Shown piece after piece: positions 27,901 to 36,304 of a stretch of DNA of 64,000 nt. Numbering within the stretch: the stretch's first letter is position 1; each line of letters starts with the position of its first letter. Where the stretch lies: the NCBI RefSeq assembly GCF_017310015.1, contig NZ_CP022297.1:620001-684000 (forward strand), read 5' to 3'. Both the position numbers and the translations under genes were made by a program. The notes under the pieces were generated by a model. That model saw only the letters and a list, made by a program, of their open reading frames with translations, did not search any database and had not been told where the DNA came from. Source of the stretch: Marinobacterium iners (GTDB lineage Bacteria; Pseudomonadota; Gammaproteobacteria; Pseudomonadales; Balneatricaceae).

Positions 27901-28141
27901 TCAGGTTGTGACGGACTCTCGCCTCTTGTGTCCGTCACGCAGGTGGCTAACACCCATACCCTGTGTACCTGCACCTTCCAGTGTGAAGGCGCGGCCAAAT
28001 CCCTTCACATAGCGGCCACTTTGAGGAATCAATTTGAACAGTTTGAAGTCGGACAGTTGGCTCAAATTGTCAATGCGGCTACCCAGGCGTGCTGAAAGAA
28101 TTTTGATCCCTTCTTCCCATGCCGGTGATGTTGTTTCAATG
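27901..28141 (-). pseudogene. C-terminal fragment of a HugZ-like (pyridoxamine-phosphate-oxidase-fold) protein
   Basis: About 80 residues, read out of IS66 copy 2, ending at TGA. FKLFKLIPQSGRYVKGFGRA resembles the strand near the end of the split-barrel flavin/heme-binding domain of HugZ-like proteins, where (F/L)RL-x-P-x-x-GR-(F/Y)-V-x-GFG is common. The N-terminal part is missing: the sequence beyond the far side of the IS does not continue this frame. Family assignment is tentative. Confidence 0.5.
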
Positions 28142-28171
28142 GTACACGCCGTTAAAACGACCCACTTGCCC

Positions 28172-29836
28172 TTAACTGTACTGCGCCACTTTTTTTGAAG
28201 TCCGCTCCAGTTTAACATTCCAGGGCAGCAGCCCCTCCAGCTTTTCCAGCGTGTCGGCGTCGGCGATGCGCTCCAGTACATGCCGGATATAGGCCGAGGG
28301 TTCCAGGTCGTTGGCTTTGGCCGTTTCGATCAGGGAGTAACAGGTGGCGCTGGCGTGAGCGCCCTGCGGAGTATCCGCGAACAACCAGGCCTTGCGCCCC
28401 ACGGCGAACGGACGGATGGCATTCTCGGCCAGCACGTTGCTGATGTGCAGGTCACCCCGCTCACAGTAGCCGATCAGGGTGGGCCACTGGTTCAGGGTGT
28501 ATTCCATAGCTTTGCGAGTTAACCCGCCTTTCATCACGCGACCCACGTTGGCGTCCAGCCAGGCCTTGAACGCTTCCAGTCGAGGCAGGCTCGATGCCTG
28601 ACGGATCTGATAGCGTTCGGCAATGCTCAGGTCCTTGATCTGACGTTCGATGGCATACAGTTTGTTGATGTGACTGAGTGCCACATCCGCTTTGGACAGC
28701 TTGGCCTGTTTGCCTTTACCCGCCGGCTTGGCCGCTTTGGTCGCTTCGATGAACTTGCGGCGGGCGTGATCCCAGCAGCCGATGCGGGTCAGCTTATTGG
28801 CTGAACAGATCTGCGCATAACCGGAGTAACCATCGGCCTGCAGGACACCCTTGAAGTCATCGAGCAGGCGTACGGGTACCGCTCCGCTTCGGGAAGGATC
28901 ATAGGCGAACAGGACTGATGGTTGGCTGGGTGGTCCGCCCCGGGTCACCCACATCCATTTATCGGATTGGGCAGCCTTGCCGTCCTCTTTGAGTACCTGG
29001 ATCCGGGTTTCGTCGGCCTGCAGGTAGGCCGCACTGTTCTGCGCCTCCCGCATCAGGTTGAACAGGGGTTTGAACACCTCATCCAGACGGATGATCCAGT
29101 GCGCCATGCTGGTGCGGCTCAGCTCATGGCCCAGACGCTTGAACATCTGCTCCTGACGATACAGCGGCAGACCATCGGCATATTTGGAGGTGATCAGGTA
29201 GGCCAGCAGGGCCGGGGTGGCGATGCATTTGCCCAGCGGGTGTGTCGGGCGAGCCGCGGCTACGATCCGCTCGTCGCCGTTCGTCTCGAACACGGCTTTT
29301 TCCTGCCAGTATTCCAGTACTTTGAGCTGAGCCGGGATATAGTCCAACTCTTCCTTCACCTTGGTGAAGAAGGTTTTGACGGCCCCGGCCTTCTCTTCAT
29401 CACTCAGCCGCAGCTCGATGCGCTCACGCAGCAAGCTATCGGAGAAGCCGCGCTGACGGCGTTTGGGTGTAGACGCGGCAGCAGGGGTATCGTCTTCAGC
29501 GACTTCAATATCGTCCGGGAGCTGATCCCGCAGCTGATCGATCTCGGCTTCCAGCTCGGACTCATCGAACAGGTGGATCTGGTGGGCCGTTTTCTCACTG
29601 CTGGCCGCGAAGCGCTGGATGCGCTGCAAACGCAGCATCTCTTCCAGCAACAGGATGTATTGCTCGCGCTGCTGGAGTTGCCGGTCGCGCTCTTTGACGA
29701 CCTGATCCCGCTGCTCAAGCTCATCCTCTTTCGAGGCCAGTTGCTGCTGCAGCCCGGCCACCATCGACAGCAAGTCAGCGGTGGATAAACCGCTGAGTTC
29801 AGGCGTCTTTGAGGTGGTTTTGGGCTGTGTTTTCAT
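28172..29836 (-). CDS. tnpC: IS66 transposase TnpC (copy 2)
   Basis: 554-residue DDE transposase, same domain order and catalytic segments as copy 1 (LQADETRIQVL, LQADGYSGY, ENAIRPFAVGRKAW). The N-terminal coiled coil is 14 residues longer (LASKEDELEQRDQVVKERDR replaces the shorter LQHQEQHIQK). The C-terminal coding third is almost identical to copy 1, while the N-terminal half carries many synonymous differences. Confidence 0.95.
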   Translation of the reverse strand: MKTQPKTTSKTPELSGLSTADLLSMVAGLQQQLASKEDELEQRDQVVKERDRQLQQREQYILLLEEMLRLQRIQRFAASSEKTAHQIHLFDESELEAEIDQLRDQLPDDIEVAEDDTPAAASTPKRRQRGFSDSLLRERIELRLSDEEKAGAVKTFFTKVKEELDYIPAQLKVLEYWQEKAVFETNGDERIVAAARPTHPLGKCIATPALLAYLITSKYADGLPLYRQEQMFKRLGHELSRTSMAHWIIRLDEVFKPLFNLMREAQNSAAYLQADETRIQVLKEDGKAAQSDKWMWVTRGGPPSQPSVLFAYDPSRSGAVPVRLLDDFKGVLQADGYSGYAQICSANKLTRIGCWDHARRKFIEATKAAKPAGKGKQAKLSKADVALSHINKLYAIERQIKDLSIAERYQIRQASSLPRLEAFKAWLDANVGRVMKGGLTRKAMEYTLNQWPTLIGYCERGDLHISNVLAENAIRPFAVGRKAWLFADTPQGAHASATCYSLIETAKANDLEPSAYIRHVLERIADADTLEKLEGLLPWNVKLERTSKKVAQYS

Positions 29837-29882
29837 GGGCAAAATTATATCAAAAACAGCCAGTTGAAGCACCCAAAACCCG

Positions 29883-30251
29883 CTATCCAACGGCCTCATA
29901 ATGCAAGGTTTTATGGCCTTGCAGCAGGCTGATGTCATAACCATCGAGCAACCAGTTGATCTGTTCGCCGGTCAACGGCATGAGCTCATCAGCCGGGCTT
30001 GGCCACTTGAACTTCTCCTCGGCCAGCGCCTTGTAATAGAGGATGAAGCCGTTGTCTTCCCACATCAGGCACTTGATCTTATTGCGCTGCCGGTTGGTGA
30101 AGGCATACAGGGCACCGGTAAAAGGGCTATGTCCCAGCTCCTGCTCAACCAGCACCGCCAGACCATTGGCCTGCTTGCGAAAATCAATGGGCTCACAGTA
30201 CAGATAGATCTCCGGCATTGACCGAGAGGGACGAAGATACCGTGGCTTCAT
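29883..30251 (-). CDS. tnpB: IS66 accessory protein TnpB (copy 2)
   Basis: 122 residues of the IS66 Orf2 family, differing from copy 1 at only a few positions (for example YCEP for YREP, GHSP for GRSP). Overlaps tnpA stop by one base. Confidence 0.95.
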   Translation of the reverse strand: MKPRYLRPSRSMPEIYLYCEPIDFRKQANGLAVLVEQELGHSPFTGALYAFTNRQRNKIKCLMWEDNGFILYYKALAEEKFKWPSPADELMPLTGEQINWLLDGYDISLLQGHKTLHYEAVG

Positions 30252-30568
30252 CAGAGCTGCCTCAGGATCGCACCGAGCAGATCGACATTACCGGCATGCA
30301 GCCCTGTAATGGCCATGCCACCCGGAAGCCTCAGGGTCAGATCATCCGATAGCGGTGAAGCGGCCACCTGGGTGACGCGAGCAAAGCCGGATGTTGGTGT
30401 ACGCTCGGTATCGGTCGCATCATCTGTACCTTCGAGCTTGCGGCGCCAATAGACAAACTGGTGATAGGACAGCGATTGCTGTTTGCAGAAAGCGACGCCG
30501 GACAGTCCGGTATCACGCCAGTGTTCAATGTGCTGTTGCCAGTGGTAAGTGCGCTCGGCTGAGTTCAT
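30251..30568 (-). CDS. tnpA: IS66 accessory protein TnpA (copy 2)
   Basis: 105 residues, IS66 OrfA helix-turn-helix protein, nearly identical to copy 1 (GVAF for GAAF, TPTSG for SPTPG). First gene of the copy 2 operon. Confidence 0.93.
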   Translation of the reverse strand: MNSAERTYHWQQHIEHWRDTGLSGVAFCKQQSLSYHQFVYWRRKLEGTDDATDTERTPTSGFARVTQVAASPLSDDLTLRLPGGMAITGLHAGNVDLLGAILRQL

Positions 30569-30652
30569 GATGGATTCCTCGCGTAGGTGACGATGGAATC
30601 AGTGTGCGGCGGTCAGTGGCTGGAAAAAAGGTGCTGATTCTCTGGCGCTTAC

Positions 30653-31154
30653 GATAAACCTGATGAGTGGTTGGGAAGCTCGTTATTCAACTGAGGTATA
30701 CCACAGGGCTTTGCAGTGGGCCGAGGGGCGTCGGGACACAACCTTGGTACGCAAATTGGTTGACCATCAGTTGTCTGTCGGTTCTGTGGAGTGTGTCTGG
30801 ACGGCAAAAGACCTGTCTCGTAACCGCTATGAAGTTGATCACTGCTTTCCTTGGTCTCGATGGAATAACAATGACCTTTGGAATCTACTGCCGGCTACCC
30901 AGCAAGCCAATGCAGTAAAATCCGAGAAGCTTCCTGCCGACTTCCTACTGAAGCAAGCCCGGCCACGAGTGGTTGATTGGTGGGAGAATGCCATTATTGG
31001 TACCGAGCGTGAACAACAGTTTTATTCCGAAGCAGAGGCAGCGCTTCCTATGCTCGGTGAGCATCGGACGTTGGATGCTGTATTCGAAGGGATGCTACAG
31101 CAACGTTTGCGCCTTAAAACCAACTTGAGACTGGTGGAGTGGTTGGGGGTGTGA
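30653..31154 (+). pseudogene. C-terminal remnant of an HNH endonuclease gene
   Basis: The frame emerges from the IS66 terminus and the first ATG is at 30663 with no Shine-Dalgarno. It holds an HNH core, YEVDHCFPWSRW then NDLWNLLPATQQANAVKSEK, in which the DH pair, the Asn of NLLPA and the AN-x-x-K segment fit the HNH (vDHc-fPws ... NL-pa ... N-x-K) pattern. The substrate-recognition N-terminus is lost. 163 residues remain from the ATG. A domestic nuclease, restriction-like enzyme or phage gene are all possible ancestors. Confidence 0.7.
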
Positions 31155-31943
31155 CTAACTTTTCCACTGCAAATACTCATTGCCAAGCTGGCTCAATTCC
31201 AGGCATGATTCATCGCTTTCCAGCAAAACAGTGTTTTCACCCTCATCAAATGCTATCAGTCCCGCCAGCGTGAGCAGTGTCGCCAGGCGATGTTTGATTA
31301 CATCAGTGAATACTTCACCGGGTTCTCGGTAGATACGGAAGCCCTCCTCGTCGAGCTCGGCCAACATATGCGGAAAAAGCTCTCTAAGATAATCGGCTGC
31401 ATCAACGCTTTTGAGCTTGTCCTGCTGTGTGTGCAGACGGTAAAGCAAAACCAATGCTGTTAATCGAACCGATGGCATTGCCGGATAGTTATCCACATAG
31501 GCCCAGTTGAACTGGGAAAACAGACCTTTCATTAGCGTATGAAAGGCAGCAGGCCAGTCCTGCTTTTTCAGAATGGTCTGGCCTTTTCGTGTAAGCACTA
31601 ACTGACCTTTGACGATGCGGCACAGGCCGCTCACTATTGCGATGATGCGGCTGTAATGCACGGGTGGCACATCTTCTTCGGATCGATAGCCGCGTTGCCA
31701 GATAAATCGATTGTAGTGCAACAGAGCGGGATCGACGGCATCGACCATTTTGCGCACGACTGCCAGTGGCAGGTTGCCTTTTTTGGTCAGTTTGATGCCC
31801 TTTTCTTCAGCGCACTCGGCCAGCGTCTTGAACAGCGCCAACAGTGGCGAGTTTTCAGGCGTAGCCGCTGTAGGGTTAAACTGCAGCACTTCCGGTGCTT
31901 CAAAGGGGTGATAGAGTAACTGATGTAGCAGGTGAGGCGACAT
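31155..31943 (-). CDS. Uncharacterised island protein beside a pRiA4b ORF-3 protein
   Basis: 262 residues from ATG 31943 (an upstream TTG at 32003 would add 20). No membrane segment, signal peptide or known motif was recognised. The protein is rich in Leu and charged residues and looks alpha-helical, with a possible winged-helix-like middle (VVRKMVDAVDP, IIAIVSGLCRIVKG, LVLTRKGQTIL) reminiscent of C-terminal regions fused to plasmid pRiA4b ORF-3 domains. The upstream pRiA4b ORF-3 gene ends 31 bp before this start (overlapping if TTG is used), so the two are likely co-translated parts of one function. Convergent with the HNH remnant. Confidence 0.7.
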   Translation of the reverse strand: MSPHLLHQLLYHPFEAPEVLQFNPTAATPENSPLLALFKTLAECAEEKGIKLTKKGNLPLAVVRKMVDAVDPALLHYNRFIWQRGYRSEEDVPPVHYSRIIAIVSGLCRIVKGQLVLTRKGQTILKKQDWPAAFHTLMKGLFSQFNWAYVDNYPAMPSVRLTALVLLYRLHTQQDKLKSVDAADYLRELFPHMLAELDEEGFRIYREPGEVFTDVIKHRLATLLTLAGLIAFDEGENTVLLESDESCLELSQLGNEYLQWKS

Positions 31944-31974
31944 CGGCAGCTCAACCAGCGGTTGTTCATCATCC

Positions 31975-32694
31975 TCACATGATGTGAAGCAAAAACTGAT
32001 CAATAAATGCCTGTCTAATCATGTCGGACTCAAACTCACCCTGCTTTAACAGCCGGTCAATTTCAGGCTGTACGGACTTGAAGGCCTCAAAGAGCTCATC
32101 ATGAACCAGCAACGGGCTGTAGTGGTGCATCGCCTCCAATCGGGCATTAACAGACTTTTTATCGAAGTGAGCAGGATCAAAGGAGTCAGTGCCCAGCCAG
32201 TCACATAACTCGTCATACTCATCATGCTGAGGGTCTTTCAGGATGGTGACCAGTCGCTCATAACCGGGTACTCCACCACAGGACTCGGGTGGGCAGGCGT
32301 TTTCACCGGCCAGGCAGATTGCCTCGCTCGGTTGTGCGCCAATTAATGGCAGTGATTTTTCCAGACGAATACGATGTCGCCAGCCGTCACCAAAGTCGTA
32401 TTCGTAGAACAGCTCCGATTTGGTGGTCGTCAGTACATCCTGCAAACGAGCCGTTGTATCGTCCTGCCATTCATCAAAGCCTTGGTCGATGACTTCTTCA
32501 TCAGTGAAGAATCGCTGGTCAGCGGTGACGAAGCAGTAGTAGTGCATATCCTGCCACCCCATCGCGGCTTGCAAAATGGGATGCAGCTCACTGAGTCTCA
32601 TCTCGGCGGGTAGCAGAAGGCGGCGCCACACAGCAGGTTGAACGTTCTCCAATTCAATGTGAAGTTGATAAAGAGTGCTGGACTGGGTGGCCAT
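31975..32694 (-). CDS. Plasmid pRiA4b ORF-3-like family protein
   Basis: 239 residues of the PF07929 family. Diagnostic parts: PAVWRRLLLPAEMRLSELH near residue 20, AAMGWQDMHYYCF near 45, YEYDFGDGWRHRIRLEKSLP near 98, and ACPPESCGGVPGYERLV near 133 followed by FDPAHFDKKSVNARL. The family is widespread on plasmids and islands and has no proven function. Paired here with the gene at 31155. Part of the tRNA-fMet island. Confidence 0.88.
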   Translation of the reverse strand: MATQSSTLYQLHIELENVQPAVWRRLLLPAEMRLSELHPILQAAMGWQDMHYYCFVTADQRFFTDEEVIDQGFDEWQDDTTARLQDVLTTTKSELFYEYDFGDGWRHRIRLEKSLPLIGAQPSEAICLAGENACPPESCGGVPGYERLVTILKDPQHDEYDELCDWLGTDSFDPAHFDKKSVNARLEAMHHYSPLLVHDELFEAFKSVQPEIDRLLKQGEFESDMIRQAFIDQFLLHIM

Positions 32695-32788
32695 TGGCAG
32701 ATCCGACTGGAAAAAACACTTTCGTACCAGACGGTTGTCGCGATGTGAGAGAGTGATTGGAATTTCAGGGTGTTGAGGAAGGCGTTAC

Positions 32789-32816
32789 GGGCCGGTCATG
32801 CCGGTATGACTGGCCC
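32789..32816. other. Strong hairpin between island genes
   Basis: GGGCCGGTCAT (32789-32799) and ATGACTGGCCC (32806-32816) form an 11-bp stem with one wobble/mismatch and a 6-nt loop. No T tract follows on either strand, so it is not a classical terminator; it may protect or attenuate the transcript between the two genes. Confidence 0.45.
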
Positions 32817-32833
32817 GGGGAGTAAAAGGCGCT

Positions 32834-33454
32834 TCAGGCAGCGTACCGCCGTTCGGCCACCAGCAACTCGATCACCATTATGCGGATGGTTTGTGGTGTA
32901 GTGGTATCTGCGAGTAGTGCGCTCAAGCGAAGATTCAATTCATCTCGGTGTGGTCCTGGCGCTGAATGAGTAAGCGTATCCAGATAATGAGTCATAAAAT
33001 GCCGGAACGAACGGGCGGTATTCGGTGCTTCTTCCAGCAGAGAAAATGTGTGTTCAATCCGCCAGACAACGGCATTGAGGTATGCTTTCCAGAGTCCGTG
33101 TTCTTTGACCGAGAAGCTGTTTTTAAATGCCTTTCCACCTGCTGTATTAGGAGCCTGCACACGGAATTGATGAGAGATATTGCCGTTGCGGTGAGGGTTG
33201 GCTTTGCAGTGCCATGATATCCCCGTCAGCCCGGTTGGATTATGGTAATTGTAGGTTGGCAGTACGCGCTTCTCTTTCAGTGAGGAGACTAGCTCATCGC
33301 GCGCGTGCATGGCCGCTGCCAGTGCTTGATCTCGGCTACCGTAGGCAGCATTGCCGAAAAACAGCTGATGGCGCTTGCCGTTGACGTGTTTACGAACCAT
33401 GAACCCTGAGTCGACTTCGGTAATATTCTTCATGGCGGGATCGTTATCGGACAT
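32834..33454 (-). CDS. AP2-domain-like putative DNA-binding protein of the island
   Basis: 206 residues. Two segments resemble bacterial/phage AP2-type modules: residues about 17-55 (GFMVRKHVNGKRHQLFFG then a helix with AAMHARDEL) and about 74-125 (GLTGISWHCKANPHRNGNIS ... FKNSFSVKEHG then a helix). AP2 modules bind DNA and occur in homing endonucleases and integrases. The C-terminal ~70 residues are helical with no known motif. AAGGA precedes the ATG by 8 bases. Domain call is by pattern only. Confidence 0.5.
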   Translation of the reverse strand: MSDNDPAMKNITEVDSGFMVRKHVNGKRHQLFFGNAAYGSRDQALAAAMHARDELVSSLKEKRVLPTYNYHNPTGLTGISWHCKANPHRNGNISHQFRVQAPNTAGGKAFKNSFSVKEHGLWKAYLNAVVWRIEHTFSLLEEAPNTARSFRHFMTHYLDTLTHSAPGPHRDELNLRLSALLADTTTPQTIRIMVIELLVAERRYAA

Positions 33455-33511
33455 AGACGTTATCCTTAAAAGTTAATACGGGGTTCTATGCAGCAGTACT
33501 CAGATAAAAAT

Positions 33512-34477
33512 TCAAGCTGACGTGTACACAGGTTGATTGGTGGCGGGGAGCCAAAGGCGCTGGTGCTTGCTGCTGAGCATCCCCCGCTTTGAATAGTTGC
33601 GTGAAACCCGTTTATGGGTGTTACTCATGGCGCTTTGGCCATCGGCATCCCGGAGATACCGAGCCAGAGTTGTCATTGCGGGTTTTCCATAGCGAGCCCC
33701 GGGTGATGCGCAGGTCCAAACATGCCGCAACATTGTTGCAATTTCCGGTATTGCACGATCCAAGTAGGATAAACCGACGGCGCACAGCTCAAGGGTCAGC
33801 TGGTCATGATCCATTAGCAATGCCATGGGTTGCTGAAAGCCACCCTTGCGATAGGTCCTCGTCTTACCAATGTCGTGCAGGAGCCCGGCGATGAATCCAG
33901 CTTCTTGCATCTCGATCGGCATTTCGGGCTCGTTCAGTTGGATCATGCCAATCACATTACGTGCAACCGACAGTGAATGCTCAAGCAATCCCCCTGGGTA
34001 GGCGTGATGATCATTCTGACTGGCCGGCAGTTGCATGAACGCTTGCAGGCGATCACGTCGCTCAAGTACCAGCTTCACGAAGTGCTGAAGGGGCTTGGTT
34101 TTCAAGCCAACAACTGCATGTACCAGCTGGTCTGAAATATCCGGCAAAGGACAGAGGTCCCGAGGCAGAGTATAGAGGCAGGGAAGAGACATAAACTGGT
34201 CCAGCTTGGGCTTGCCAATATAGGTCAGGTAGAGGACGGGGATCTGATCCTCCCAGACACAGTGCCCCATTACCTCAACCAGCGACAGGTGACCTAATGC
34301 ATCGGCCTCGATCCAGCACTGTGAGTTGGCAAATGCCGTATATGTCATGCTCCAGCAGCTGAGTTTCAACTCATGAACAGGTTCTCCGTCCTGATCGGTG
34401 TGGGTGACCAGGCTGGTGATGCGCAGAAGGTCGTGATACGGCTGTGTATGGTCAGCCAAGGTGTTAGAAATGTTCAT
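33512..34477 (-). CDS. HD-domain protein (TraI_2/YhaM-like) downstream of the integrase
   Basis: 321 residues from ATG 34477, chosen for its CAGGAG at good spacing. The N-terminal ~140 residues have beta-rich OB-like character. The central HD phosphohydrolase core reads HHAYPGGLLEHSLSVARNV (about 173-191) and AGLLHDIGKTRTY (about 218-230), matching both the TraI_2 helicase/relaxase-associated domain and YhaM-type 3'-5' exonucleases. It starts 13 bp after the integrase stop, so it belongs to the xis-int operon, a common arrangement in integrative elements. Activity unknown. Confidence 0.75.
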   Translation of the reverse strand: MNISNTLADHTQPYHDLLRITSLVTHTDQDGEPVHELKLSCWSMTYTAFANSQCWIEADALGHLSLVEVMGHCVWEDQIPVLYLTYIGKPKLDQFMSLPCLYTLPRDLCPLPDISDQLVHAVVGLKTKPLQHFVKLVLERRDRLQAFMQLPASQNDHHAYPGGLLEHSLSVARNVIGMIQLNEPEMPIEMQEAGFIAGLLHDIGKTRTYRKGGFQQPMALLMDHDQLTLELCAVGLSYLDRAIPEIATMLRHVWTCASPGARYGKPAMTTLARYLRDADGQSAMSNTHKRVSRNYSKRGMLSSKHQRLWLPATNQPVYTSA

Positions 34478-34490
34478 AACGTTTCTCCTG

Positions 34491-35702
34491 TCAGTCGGAT
34501 GACTGGTCGTTCTTGTCTTTGTGAGTGCGAACAAGGTTTTCAAATGCAGAGCCGTCCATTCGCGTCAGGTTAGGGATATAGCGCGAATAGACCTTGAACA
34601 GCATTTCCGTGGAGGAGTGCCCAAGGAATCGTGCAACCCACTCTGCGACCTCGCCGGATGCCAGCAGCAGCGTGGCGCAGGTATGGCGGGTCTGATAAGG
34701 ACGGCGCTTTTTGAGTCCTAGGTAACGCAGGAGCGGATACCAGACACGCTTGGTAACGTTGTTTTGGTCCAATGGCTTGCCTTCGGTGTTGCAGAACACA
34801 TAGGGGCTCAACCTGCCGGTACTCTGGAACTGGTCTTTCAGCGCGTCATACACAGGGCCGAGCATCGGAATCTCCCGCTGCGAGCCATCGGTCTTGGTGT
34901 ATTCCGTCTGACCAGCGATCAAGGTCTCTCGAACCAGAATCTGGCGTTTGTCGAAGTCGATGTATTCCCATTTGAGACCATCGATCTCGCCAGAGCGCAT
35001 GCCGGTAAAGAACCGCAGGGTGTAGTAGTTGCGGTAGTCTTCACGCACGTTTTCAATGATGCGGTTGACTTCAAGCAGCGAGAACGGCTCGATGTGTACC
35101 TTTTGCAACCTGAGTGGCTTGATGTTCCGATAAGGATTCTCAAAACCGAAGCGATCCGATGCTTCGTCCATGATCAGCTTCACCAGACCCATGCGGTTGT
35201 TCAGGCTTTTGGCTGAGATGAACGTGTTCCCGTTGCGTCCTGGCAGCTTTGACTGCTGGCTGCGATACTCCATCAGATCGCCCTTGGTGATCTGATCGAG
35301 CGGTTTTTCACCAAAAAACGGCAAGATAGAACTGTCCAGCAGTGAGCGCACATTGCGGATATGCGAGTTACGCCATTCAATTTTGACCTCAGAGAACCAC
35401 TGCTCGGCAAACTCAGAGAAGAGAGGGCAGCTGCTGCCGTTGTTCTTCTCGTTGTTCTCAGTTGCTGCAACAAAATTAGGCTTTTCAGCAAACTTTTTGA
35501 CATTTTTACTGGTTGGGAAAAAATCCGCATAGTTGAACTGGTCGAGCACAATCAATGCTTCGATGCGCTTCAGCAAAGCCTCTACCTTCTTCTTGTTTGA
35601 CGGGGTATCGGGCAGGGCGGTCTGTTCCCGGCAGCGCACACCCATGTAGTTGAAATCCATGTAGAGGTTGCCTGTTTCTTTCCGTGCCCGGACCTTACCC
35701 AT
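34491..35702 (-). CDS. Tyrosine recombinase / integrase
   Basis: 403 residues from ATG 35702. N-terminal arm-binding segment (GNLYMDFNYMGVRCREQT, DUF3596 type), SAM-like core-binding domain (about 95-200), and catalytic domain with Arg in FFTGMRSGEIDGL, a Y-x-x-R box (PYQTRHTCATLL, where most integrases have H-x-x-R), His in RFLGHSS and the nucleophile Tyr in FKVYSRYI. Overlaps the excisionase gene by 8 bp. Located about 950 bp from tRNA-fMet, which is the presumed attachment locus. Confidence 0.95.
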   Translation of the reverse strand: MGKVRARKETGNLYMDFNYMGVRCREQTALPDTPSNKKKVEALLKRIEALIVLDQFNYADFFPTSKNVKKFAEKPNFVAATENNEKNNGSSCPLFSEFAEQWFSEVKIEWRNSHIRNVRSLLDSSILPFFGEKPLDQITKGDLMEYRSQQSKLPGRNGNTFISAKSLNNRMGLVKLIMDEASDRFGFENPYRNIKPLRLQKVHIEPFSLLEVNRIIENVREDYRNYYTLRFFTGMRSGEIDGLKWEYIDFDKRQILVRETLIAGQTEYTKTDGSQREIPMLGPVYDALKDQFQSTGRLSPYVFCNTEGKPLDQNNVTKRVWYPLLRYLGLKKRRPYQTRHTCATLLLASGEVAEWVARFLGHSSTEMLFKVYSRYIPNLTRMDGSAFENLVRTHKDKNDQSSD

Positions 35703-35931
35703 AGCACACCCCGCCGTTTGCCATCGGGATCTCCAGGCTGCTCGCATGTGTAACGTTGAGCATGTCTTCTTCGATGGTCTCCCAGATGTAGAGGATCTTC
35801 CGGCCACCGAAAGGGCGAATGTAGTGCTTGCCTTCAATAAGCACTGAGTCCTTCAGGTTCTGCCGGATAGTGCGAGGGTCGTACTTGATGCGGGAGGACA
35901 ACTCTTCCGTTGTCAGGTATGTGTTGTTCAT
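35695..35931 (-). CDS. Excisionase-like DNA-binding protein
   Basis: 78 residues immediately upstream of, and overlapping by 8 bp, the integrase gene. It begins with a winged-helix-like segment (LTTEELSSRIKYDPRTIRQN) followed by GKHYIRPFGGRKILYIWETI, the form of recombination directionality factors that accompany DUF3596 integrases. Divergent from the regulator at 36056. Confidence 0.8.
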   Translation of the reverse strand: MNNTYLTTEELSSRIKYDPRTIRQNLKDSVLIEGKHYIRPFGGRKILYIWETIEEDMLNVTHASSLEIPMANGGVCYG

Positions 35932-35978
35932 GAGATCATGCCTCTTCGTCTTTAAGCTATCGTTTGATGATTTAAATT

Positions 35979-36012
35979 ATCATCTGATTGTTAATATAAC
36001 GCCTCAGATGAT
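35979..36012. promoter_or_regulatory. Operator-like inverted repeat between excisionase and regulator
   Basis: ATCATCTGA (35979-35987) and TCAGATGAT (36004-36012) are perfect inverted 9-mers 16 bp apart in the AT-rich divergent promoter region. Further half-sites (GATGAT near 35966, TTATCAGAGG near 36040) lie nearby. Likely bound by the XRE protein encoded next to it. Confidence 0.55.
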
Positions 36013-36055
36013 TATTTCAAGCATCTTGTGATAATTATTTTTATCAGAGGTATGC

Positions 36056-36304
36056 ATGATTCGTTATCACCTCAAGGAACTGATCGCCGAAAAGGAATTC
36101 CAGGAGAAAAGAAGGATTACTGTTTCTGAGATTGCACAGAAAACGGGAATCAACAGGATGACCCTGTCGAAGATGTTGAACCACCAAGGCAGTAGTACGG
36201 TGACGGATAACCTGGATAAGCTCTGTTTTTACTTCAATTGTGAGATTGAGAGCCTCATAACGCATGTCAAAGATGAGGGGGGAGAGGGCGACCCTCTGAC
36301 TTAG
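36056..36304 (+). CDS. Small XRE/Cro-family regulator of the island
   Basis: 82 residues, nearly all one lambda-repressor-like HTH: RRITVSEIAQKTGINRMTLSKMLN with the recognition helix, then LDKLCFYFNCEIESLI. This compact form (YozG/Cro type) is common beside phage integrases. AGAGGT precedes the ATG. It is transcribed divergently from xis-int, with an inverted-repeat operator between them, so it probably controls excision. Confidence 0.88.
   Translation: MIRYHLKELIAEKEFQEKRRITVSEIAQKTGINRMTLSKMLNHQGSSTVTDNLDKLCFYFNCEIESLITHVKDEGGEGDPLT

Larger units (their letters stand above)
28142..30652 (-). mobile_element. IS66-family insertion sequence, copy 2 (2511 bp)
   Basis: Same left end as copy 1 (GTACACGCC). 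The right end read inward is GTAAGCGCC, the canonical IS66 terminus, and differs from copy 1's right end. Flanking octamers are TTTCAATG (28134-28141) and GATAAACC (30653-30660), so no target duplication exists. It is 42 bp longer than copy 1 because of an in-frame segment in tnpC. All three genes are open. Confidence 0.92.

Noticed and set aside
30663..31154. The HNH frame as a complete 163-residue gene
   Set aside because: It begins right at the IS66 terminus without a Shine-Dalgarno, and HNH proteins of this type have a longer N-terminus; treated as a remnant.
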